From: Thalassia testudinum
Taxonomy: Eukaryota; Streptophyta; Magnoliopsida; Alismatales; Hydrocharitaceae
Reading direction: 5' to 3'
Length of the DNA stretch: 64,000 nt
Assembly (NCBI GenBank): GCA_037157565.1
Contig: JAZHRO010000036.1
Location: 131,820,001 to 131,884,000 of the forward strand
Made by a program: the position numbers and the translations under genes
The notes under the pieces: model-generated
The model's input: only the letters and a program-made list of their open reading frames with translations
Database searches by the model: none
Told to the model about the DNA's origin: nothing
Part shown: in pieces, positions 56,354 to 64,000 of the stretch
Layout: every line of letters starts with the position of its first letter
Position numbering within the stretch: the stretch's first letter is position 1

Positions 56354-57875
56354 TGGTTGCACAACAATCATAAGACTTAATCTACTTGAATTAAGTTTGA
56401 TCCTAGCTTAACTTAGAAATAATGCATGCATGAGCAGCATATTTTGCATCATAATTGATTTGTTAGCTTTGTAAATAATAATGCTATTTTATGTTCAAAT
56501 TAAGAGGCAATATTAATTGCATATGATTCGGGGCCGCGGATGATGAATCCAACCGTACGGATCTGATCAAGACGACGATTGGAGTCCAATAGTTCCGAAA
56601 TCGTCTTGATCGGACTTCCGTAGCATCACATGCAATCTGTAAAAGATCAAAGGTCAAGGGGCAAGATGACACAAATCCAAACCTCAGATGCCAAATCCAA
56701 CAACATGGATGAATCCGGATCAATGATCACAGTCCAACAACATAAAAATCAACTCAGTCGGAGCCCTGTAGCACCAACTACAAAGGCGGGAAGATGGACG
56801 GTCACAATGATGCCATCCCAACGGCCTACCTCCACACCCTTAGCTGATGAAGCACAAAACATGGGCCATTGGATCATCATCCAACGACCACGATGAGGCC
56901 ACGATGTTGCTTCCCTGCACCTTCATCAAAAAGATCACCTCAGCGATTGAATCGTCATCCAATGACTGAGGGTGGCTGCTCGCAGGATCAAAAGCGTGAC
57001 CATCCACGCTCATAACACGGTGGTCAGCGCCTTCAACCAGAAGCACAAGATGTGTGGTTGAATGGCACGGAGCTGAGATCGAAGGTGGTGGCGAGTGTGA
57101 GCTGCGTGTTATGCGGTGAAGCGTTGGATCTAGCAGTGTTGTAGACATGAGAGATGATGTGCGATCGTATGCGCCGTTGTACGCACATATCAGAGGCGGT
57201 AGCGTGCATGTGCGAGTGGTGCAAAGAAGGTGGAGTGGGAGGCCGTGCGTGCGCCACTTGGCGCGATCGCATGCGTCCACGGGATGAAGGTCTGATGGAG
57301 GTTCTTTTGAGGCACGATCTGAGTCATTGATCTCTCGATTGACGGATCTGGTTTCTCCAAGCTTGTTGCATAGTTTGGGGGCCCAAAATACCTATTTTAC
57401 TCCTTACTTTGGCTATAAAAAGGACCCCAAACCCCCCATTTGAGAGGCATCTCTTCCTCCAGACATCTCCAGCTCCCTTCTACCCTCTTCCTCCGAGAAG
57501 TCTACCAAGACCACCCTGCTGTTACTACTCCACACTGCTGCTGCTACTCACACCTCTCCAAAGGCTACCAAGGACCACCCTTGGTGCCCTTGTTCTAGTA
57601 GACTAGATAGCAATTTTATTTCTAGTAGTTCTAGTAGTCTTTATTTCTAGTTTCAGTTAGAAAAACATTGCTTGATCATTCTCTGAATAGAATTGCTTTA
57701 TTTTCTTTATTATTCTAGTTCTGGTTAGGGTAGATCAGTTTTAAAAATCAAATCATTTTTTTGCCTCCCTAAGTTCGATCGGGACTTACCATCTCGTTAC
57801 ATTTTATTTGCTTCAACATATTTTTGCGCTATACTACGACAAAAATATCTTAAAATGCGATTTTACACCCAAGCA
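56354..57875 (+). repeat. GYP1 3' LTR
   Basis: Starts TGGTTGCACAACAATC (GTTG-CA-CAAC palindrome) and ends ACACCCAAGCA; 1522 bp. A TATA box TATAAAAA lies at 57414-57421. U5 carries TTGCCTCCCTAAGTTCGATC (57762-57781) and CTATACTACGAC (57829-57840). Only its last ~105 bp match the LTR upstream of the primer site at 16938. The frames at 56630-57280 are not genes. Confidence 0.75.
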
Positions 57876-57953
57876 TTGTGTTAATTAGATAGTGGTTAAC
57901 CTAGTTTCTAGCTTAACTTGGGCATTTAAGCTATGATGAGCCACACCTTATTA
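57876..57953. other. Short unclassified segment between GYP1 LTR and copia
   Basis: 78 bp starting TTGTGTTAATTAG and ending CCACACCTTATTA. It belongs neither to copia nor to the LTR. It may be the right end of an older element that received GYP1; no partner sequence was identified at 5751. Confidence 0.4.
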
Positions 57954-59112
57954 GCGTGCCAAATGAGCAAGCACCATCGTACCTCCTACCTAGTGAGAAC
58001 CCATTCTAGGTCTACGACCTTATTTGAGTTATTGCACATGGATGTGTGAAGGTCTAGTCAAATACTAGATAGATAGGGTAACCATTATTATTTAGTAGTT
58101 ATGGATGACTTTTCCCACCTTTCATGGGCATTCTTGCTGAAGAACAAGTCAAATGTTGGTTCTATCATTAAGCATTTCATGGTGGAGATTACGACTCAGT
58201 ATTCAACTACTATTAAAGTAGTCAGATTTGATAATGCACTTGAGTTATGTATCACCAGGTTGTTTGCATTTTACATGACACATGTGATAGTGCACCAGAC
58301 TACCTGTGCTCATACCTCTCAGCAGAATGGGGTGGCCGAGAGGAAACACTGATACCTTTTGGATGTGACCCGCACTTTATTGATTCATCATAGTGTGCTT
58401 TCGATATAGTGGGGTGATGTAATCGTCACAGCATGTTATTTAATCAACAGAATGCCCAGTTCAATACTTCATGAGCAAATTCCTTGGCACATATTGCATC
58501 CTGAGCGAGAGATTTTTCACGTGCCACCACATGTCTTTGACTGTACTACTTTTGTTCACCTACTCTCTCTGGGTCAAGATAAGCTTGCACCACAAGTAGT
58601 TAAGTGTGTGTTCCTAGGATACTCATAGACTCATAAAGGATATAGATTCTTAGATCCCATTACTAGTAAGCACTGTGTGAGTGCTGATGTTACCTTTCAT
58701 CAGTCCATTCTACACGTTTCTATAGCTAGCCGAAGTCTATCTCTTGAGCTTACATAGGCCCCCATGCCTATACCTCCTGTTTCCTTGGAGGAGATACCTT
58801 TTTTAGCTCCTCTAGCCACTACAACTGGACCCATGAGGTTTTCTGAGCCTACTATTACCTACAGGCGTCCTCATAATACTTTCCAGATGCCAACTACACA
58901 AACATCACCCTCTCCAGTCTAGTTGACCATGGACAATTTGCGTACTGATGATACAGGATTTAGTGATGATGCTATAGGTCTAGATATGGATGTTCCTGCC
59001 CCAGAGATAGTATAGGAGGATCAAGCAGATGATCTTAACCTTCTTATTGCCATTAGGAAGGCACCCCACACCTGTGAGTCCAGGTGCCATGCTGTAAGTT
59101 GTTTGGCTACTG
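57954..59112 (+). pseudogene. Copia integrase, resumed (broken)
   Basis: Begins GCGTG, then CQMSKHHRTSYL, completing the zinc motif cut at 5750. LLHMDVW (first Asp), a frameshift region, VVMDDFSHLSWAFLLKNKS, FDNALELC (second Asp) and QQNGVAERKH (Glu), with 35 residues between the last two. The C-terminal part (58380-58760: LIHHSVLSIQWGDV-like, FGCTTFVHL-like and KCVFLGYS-like words) is degenerate. The integrase-RT linker carries several stops. Confidence 0.88.
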
Positions 59113-60013
59113 ATGGCCTTTGGGTCACCTTTTCGGACTTTCTGTCATGCTCCTTTTGCCATTTCTATCCTTGCTACCTACCAACAGGCCATACTTGATC
59201 CAAAATGGCACCAGGCCATGGAGGATGACATGGCTGCTCTTACCTTACGTGGTACTTGGAAGCTTACACCTTTACCAGAGGGTGCTATAGTGGTTGGCTA
59301 TAAATGGGTGTTTATAGCCAAGTACAATTCAAATGGGCCAGTTACATGCTACAAGGCCTGACTTGTTGGCAAAGGGTTCACCCGAACATATGGGGTGGTC
59401 TTCTTTGACACTTTCTCACCAGTGGCTTGGTTATCTATAGTAAGGGATTCTGATTTCGGTGGCACCTCAGCAGGATTGGCATCTTCACTAGCTTGATGTG
59501 AAGAATGCCTTTCTCTATGGGGATTTATAGGAGAAGGTTTACATGCAACAGCCTCCCGATCATGAGGTTCAAGGGGCGTGTGTATGCAGATTGCAGAAGG
59601 CCATTTATGGCCTCAAGTAGAGTCCTTATGCTTGGTTCCAGAAGTTATCCTAGGTGTTTGAGTTTGTAAGGTTTCAAAGGTCATTTGCAGACCACTCTCT
59701 ATTTGTTAATAAGACAAGTAGTGGTAGTATTGTTCTTTTGGACTATGTGGATGACTTGATTATCACAGGACATGATTATGAGGGTATAGTTGAGATTAAG
59801 AGATGCCTAGCTGAGCTATTTGTGATGAAGGATCTGGGTCCTTTGAGATACTTCCTTGGGATAGAGGTGGCTCGCAACAAAAGTGGCATTGTTTTGTCCC
59901 AGAGGAAGTATGCTCTAAATTTATTGCAGAAGGTTGGTAAGCTAGGAGGCAAGCCAACAAATATACCTATGGATCCTAAGGCACCTCTTTATGACATTAA
60001 GTCTGAGAAGTAG
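59113..60013 (+). pseudogene. Copia reverse transcriptase (broken)
   Basis: The frame 59113-59361 gives WHQAMEDDMAALTLRGTWKL, VVGYKWVFIAKYNSNG and CYKA, then a stop where LVGKGFTRTYGV continues. A damaged middle (59460-59650) still shows LDVKNAFLYGDL-like and KAIYGLKQSP-like words. The frame 59654-60013 has VLLDYVDDLIITG, with the catalytic DD, and KDLGPLRYFLGIEVARNKSGIVLSQRKYAL, typical of copia RT. Stops at least at 59359 and 60011. Confidence 0.9.
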
Positions 60014-60413
60014 ATAGCAGGTCATACAGGCAGCTTGCGGGGAAGCTTTTATACCTCACTATCACTAGAACAGACATATCTTTTGTAGTTGGTAGACTAA
60101 GTCAATTTATGGCTAAGCCCACCAGACAGCACTGGGATGCAATGATGATGGTCCTTAGATATCTCAAGAAGGATGTGGTGGGCTATTCATGACTGTGGTG
60201 GGCTATTTAAATGCAAATTATGTAGGATGCCACTTTTATCGAAAATTTGCTATAGGTTTTTGCACTTGTGTAGCTGGCAATCTTGTAATCTGGAAGGGCA
60301 AGAAGCAAGTGGCAGTCTCCAGGTCTAGTGTAGAGTCAAAGTATAGGGCAATGGTGCAAACCGTAGCTAAAATGATGTGGATTCGGTCTTTCCTGACTGA
60401 CTTACATATTGAG
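60014..60413 (+). pseudogene. Copia RNase H, first part, cut by a solo LTR
   Basis: RLYRQLAGKLLYLTITR-like start, PTRQHWDAMMMVLRYL, then 60189-60413: VGYLNANYVGC, where copia family members usually have Asp-Ala-Asp and this copy has Asn-Ala-Asn; NLVIWKGKKQVAVSRSSVESKYRAM carries the Glu, followed by WIRSFLTDLHIE. It is cut after TTGAG at 60413 and resumes at 62942. Confidence 0.88.
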
Positions 60414-62936
60414 TGATGGTAACACCATCATTCATCGTAACTAACTGAAATTAGTTATATTCAAGTGTTAAATGCTCCTTAATGATCATCTAAGGATCAT
60501 AATTCCGTGCTGAACTAAATTGAGAAGAAGACAGGAAAAAGGGTTAATTCTACAGTTTTACCATTCAATCAAAAATACAGATTAACCACGGGGTTAATCA
60601 GGGGTTAACTCAAGGTCAAATAAACTTAAATGTCTAAGAAGTGGGTTCAAAATAACTGAATTAGGGCTCCACGCATTTTGAGGATTAAAATGTTACTAAA
60701 AAACTTAATTATCAACCTCACTCAATTTGAAAGGATTTTGGTAGAGATAAATTCAATACAAATCCCCTAAAAATCATTGAAAAATATTCAAAGAGGTTTG
60801 GTACCTTCACTTTGACCATCTGAACCCATTTTGATCAAAAATAAAGATTCAAATGGGAATTTACTTTAATTTGGGCTTCTACGCAATTTACCCAGTCAAA
60901 TGTAGTCAAAAAATAAATATAAATTCACAATTAAACTCCTTGGGTCCAAATTAAGTTAACACCAAAATTTGGACTCAATCAGAGTCCATCTTGACAAAGT
61001 TTGCACTTTAGTCCCTAAATCTCTATTCATTTCAGTTAACCCCTAACTTTTAGGTTTTTCTTGCAAAGAGGGCCCTAACTTCTCATCTTCTTCGCATAAA
61101 TGCCCTCTTCACCTAATTTCATCTTCTTTCCTAATTCACAACCAACAAAGAAATGAAAATCCAAAGACAGTCGACTCTGAATTAGGAAATCTCTCACGTT
61201 TGACCACCAAATCCCTCTAAATTTGGAGGAATTAGTAATCAGGTGATTCCCTATCAATTTCACCCAGTTTTCGGCCCATATTGAAGCATATAAAGCACCA
61301 CCAAGCTTGGGATTTACAATTAGGAAACACGTCTGAATCTTAATTCCATTGAGCAAAATCTTCCAATTTGAGCTCGAAATTGAGCTCTATATCAGCTCCT
61401 CGATGTTCCACAATCAGAGGGAGTCAATTCTTGACTGGAAGTCTCTCTCCCTCTTCTTCTCCGGCCAACTCCACCATCTACTCTGGTGAGCTCATCTGTC
61501 CTTCCTCTTTTGGCCACTCAACAATCAAATTGGGTGGCCCAACCTCTTCCTCTCTTCCTCGTGCTCCTCACAAACTAAAGCTCGGGCATGTTCCGCCTCT
61601 TCTTCCTCACCGATTCCTCCGTCGAACCTTGTCATCTTCTTCGTATTTGACCGGCCAACGCCGGACTCATCTTGCTCCCACTCGTCTCTATAGGTAGTCC
61701 CTTATCTTCTCCTCCTTCTCTAGAGTAATTCTAGGTCTTTAGGCTTTAGGTTCAACCACACTTCTACCCATTTGCCCCCCGTCTTCTCCACCTCCGACGT
61801 AAGCTCCAGCAAGATCGTGCTAGCGCTATACTCCACCAATCATCAAACCACAACCACCCACACCTCCCTCTTATTTCAAAGACCAAAAGCCCCAAGGCAA
61901 TTTCGAGTTTTCAACTATAGAACCCTTGGCCAGACACACACACACACATCACCACTCACCGTCACTAACCAACCACCCTCACTCCACAAAACACCAAATC
62001 ACATCTACCACTGCATTCCTCACCTCACGAGGAGACTTGTGAGCTTTTTAATTGGGGTGTTTAGCTAGCATTGTTTGCTCTGCCGTCGTCGACCACCATC
62101 CGTGCACCGCCTTCACCACCACCACCTCCAGATAGTGCGGAATCACTTTAGGAAGCCTCTTTGGGCTTCAATTGAATGAACACACCTTAGCAGCATCACC
62201 AATCAATGGAAACCTTCTACTGCCATACATGAAGAAGGACCGCAGCTTAGTCCCACATCGGGAAATTTTGAAAAAAATTTCAATATTTATCGATTTGTGC
62301 TCAGTAGCTGCTTGCCCTAGTCATGAGCAGTCAGGTCCCTCCTTACACGAGCATATGCACACTGGTTCACTCGCCCCCGCCTTGCGAGTCAAACCGGGCC
62401 CCCTTCCTTGCATTGAGCCGATTGGGTTTGAGACAGAGGATAGATTTCTGAGAGAGAGGGGGAGGGGTTTTGCTTTGAGCTCTACCTCAGACGACCAAAC
62501 TTGGATCTTATTTCACAACTTAAGTCGTCTGAGATTGAGTCGAGACATCTTATTTGTCTAAGAACTTGACTTGAGATTTGGCTAAGTGTTGAAATTTGAA
62601 AGGAGAGTCTAATACTTCTGATTAAGTTGAGCCTAAGTGTTGAGGTTACATTGGTGGGTTCAACCACCACTCTTTTTGCTCTTTCTCTATATCATTTTTG
62701 TCTCTGATATACAATTCAACTATTCATTGAATATATTGAGTTTTGAATATTGAATATTATTCATTGTGCTCATTTCTTATATACTCGATTAGTGATTGAA
62801 TTGTGACTCTATTTGCTCCCTGCAAACGACCTTAGAAACTCACATTTCTTGAGATAATAAATTTAAAGTGTTGATTCAATTTTCGTTGCTATACTATGAC
62901 ACGTTTTCCTAAACTATGACAATTATCGTTCAACAT
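60414..62936 (+). repeat. Solo Athila/Tat-type LTR (family A, copy 2)
   Basis: 2523 bp, starting TGATGGTAACACCATCA and ending TCGTTCAACA, with a perfect duplication TTGAG (60409-60413 and 62937-62941). Collinear with 13624-16119. TATA-like CTATATCAGC at 61387; U5 CTATACTATGAC at 62890-62901. No internal region, so a solo LTR. The frames at 61368-62561 are LTR sequence. Confidence 0.95.
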
Positions 62937-62941
62937 TGAGA

Positions 62942-63198
62942 TAGATGGGGTCATGGAGATGAGGTGCGATAATCGAGCAGCTACCTTTATAACCAACAAT
63001 CCCATGTTTCATGAGTGCACAAAACATGTAGAAGTTGACTACCACTACACTAGAGATATTATCTAGAGAGGACTACTTCTACACAACTCCAGTATCTTCT
63101 GACGACCAGACAATAGATATAATTACCAAGCCTCTTACTAAATCTAGTTTTGATGTCTGTTGTTCCAAGCTGAGAATGATTGACATCTATGCTCCAAC
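62942..63198 (+). pseudogene. Copia RNase H, last part
   Basis: Directly after the TTGAG duplication: MEMRCDNRAATFITNNPMFHECTKHVEVDYHYTRDI, the C-terminal RNase H block with its Asp and the HxRTKHIEVD-like motif. Stops follow from about 63064. The tail to the PPT is short and degenerate. Confidence 0.9.
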
Positions 63199-63209
63199 TT
63201 GAGGGGAAG
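63199..63209 (+). other. Copia polypurine tract
   Basis: TTGAGGGGAAG abuts the 3' LTR. This is a common plant copia polypurine tract. Confidence 0.9.
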
Positions 63210-63340
63210 TGTTATACCCCTTGGTCTATCGATGCTTTATTTTCTATGTAAGGGTATTTTAGTACTCTTGTCCCACCTCTCTCCTGATATAAAGAGAGGT
63301 AGGGTTTGAGAATAAAGTGAGTTTGCTCATTTTCCCAACT
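63210..63340 (+). repeat. Copia 3' LTR
   Basis: 131 bp, TGTTATACCCCTTGG to CCCAACT; matches 4147-4302 except for a deletion of about 22 bp and scattered changes. It is followed by ACATA, the probable target copy. Confidence 0.9.
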
Positions 63341-63345
63341 ACATA

Positions 63346-64000
63346 CACTTCTACTCCAATTTCTTAGACAAGGGATAGGAGATTACATCACCAAATCACA
63401 AAATTTCAACAAGAAAATGTGGCCTATAGTGTATGATATTTACCTATTCATATTCTAGGCAAGAATGCCACTTGAGTGAGCTTGTGGAGAGAAATGAAAA
63501 TAAGTACAAGACAAAGTTGCACAACTCATCATGTAGATAAAAAATAGAAGATACCTTAACTCCTTTGACATTTTAAGGTAAAGGGAAGCAACCATCACTG
63601 CCATAAGCAAGGTGGAGGGTTTTAAGTACCTACTCAAGCAGGACACTGAGTGTGCAAACTAATTTGGTCAGCAACGTGCTTGCTAAAAGTCAAGATTTTT
63701 CTTAGTATTTAAGGTGATGAAAGTACTAAGGAAAGAGTTCAGGTCAAGACAGATCCAAGGGATTGATATTTCCTATGGTTTTGAGGTTTATCTACAAACT
63801 GAGTTTCTATTTAGAATTAACCTGCAATTGCAATCTTTAGTTTACTATGATTAAGTCACCTTTCGGGTTGTAACTTGCAAATGTTATGATGCAATAAACA
63901 GACTTGGATTGAGTATTACCAAATCTTAACATTTTCCTGGCAAGAAGTGAATTAATTCGACAATAAAGGCAATGCAATCACAAACAAGTTGGCGTGCCCA
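63346..64000. other. Right flank of the copia element, no gene recognised
   Basis: AT-rich DNA with no convincing reading frame or repeat end. With 2995-4146 it is the probable pre-insertion DNA; a direct join of the two flanks at the ATATA/ACATA pentamer gives no recognisable gene. Confidence 0.4.

Larger units (their letters stand above)
16125..57875 (+). mobile_element. GYP1: Athila/Tat-type Ty3/gypsy element, degenerate and interrupted
   Basis: Domain order is gag, protease, RT, RNase H, integrase: the Ty3/gypsy order. The left part (LTR end, primer site, leader, gag, protease, half of RT) lies at 16125-24919 and the right part (RNase H, integrase, 3' non-coding block, PPT, LTR) at about 52925-57875. 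The two RT/RNase H halves do not meet exactly; about 100 codons are missing. The start is only a lower bound, because the 5' LTR extends left of the solo LTR at 13624. A tRNA-Asp-type primer site, a DLGSS protease motif and the absence of a chromodomain support Athila/Tat rather than a chromovirus. Confidence 0.8.
4147..63340 (+). mobile_element. Ty1/copia retrotransposon split by about 52 kb of nested insertions
   Basis: The ends are matching short LTRs (4147-4302 and 63210-63340). Internal order is Met-tRNA PBS, protease motif, GAG-pre-integrase, integrase, RT, RNase H, PPT: the Ty1/copia order, with integrase before RT. Flanking pentamers ATATA (4142-4146) and ACATA (63341-63345) fit a target duplication with one change. 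The element is cut at 5750/57954 in the GAG-pre-integrase zinc region, and in RNase H at 60413/62937. Without insertions it would be roughly 4.5 kb, short because most of gag is missing. The very short LTR recalls the Ale/Retrofit lineage, but that is inference. Many stops and frameshifts make it inactive. Confidence 0.9.

Overview
This window is plant nuclear DNA made almost entirely of nested LTR retrotransposons. I found no host gene, tRNA or rRNA gene, CRISPR array or bacterial-type operon. The plant origin follows from Ty1/copia and Ty3/gypsy elements with plant-type primer sites (initiator-Met tRNA, and tRNA-Asp type), a chromodomain-bearing chromovirus, Athila/Tat-type elements, a Mutator-like inverted-repeat element, and many solo LTRs. 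Such a nest suggests a large-genome angiosperm. I cannot name the species; a monocot is only a weak guess.

Layout, outside in. (0) Apparent host flanks lie at about 2995-4146 and 63346-64000; two overlapping minus-strand LTR pieces occupy 1-2994. (1) A short-LTR copia element starts at 4147 (LTR, Met PBS, protease remnant) and ends at 63340 (PPT and LTR). It is cut in its GAG-pre-integrase/integrase region by about 52 kb, and again in RNase H by a solo LTR (60414-62936). (2) The 52-kb insert holds, on its left, a Mutator-like element (6351-9961) carrying a solo chromovirus LTR, unclassified AT-rich DNA, and two solo LTRs (13624-16119 and 18133-20801). (3) A degenerate Athila/Tat-type gypsy element, here GYP1, has its primer site at 16938, gag/protease/RT at 21061-24919, RNase H/integrase at 52925-54648 and 3' LTR at 56354-57875. 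(4) GYP1 is split inside RT by a second Athila/Tat-type element, GYP2 (24920 to about 52920). (5) GYP2 is itself split twice: its 5' LTR by a minus-strand non-autonomous element, NA1 (26027-34120), and its protease/RT junction by a Tekay/Del-like chromovirus, CHR1 (38475-48902).

Target-site duplications support most boundaries: TCTGT (18128/20802) and TTGAG (60409/62937) are perfect; CCCTR, CCTCY and RTGCG have one mismatch. All coding regions carry stops or frameshifts, so nothing here looks able to move by itself. The best-preserved frames are the GYP2 gag (36204-37811) and the CHR1 pol (42628-44955). NA1 has two LTRs that look nearly identical by eye and is probably among the youngest insertions.

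Structures not explained by ordinary domain annotation: three tandem hairpins with one conserved loop and compensating stem changes (52717-52852); short palindromes at the extreme 5' end of nearly every Athila/Tat-type LTR, different in sequence but alike in geometry; a palindromic 12-mer (CCAGACGTCTGG) repeated about a dozen times in each chromovirus LTR; three adjacent GC hairpins in the same LTRs; and a long acidic, non-gag ORF inside NA1. Where a frame is discussed, the start codon is uncertain unless stated.
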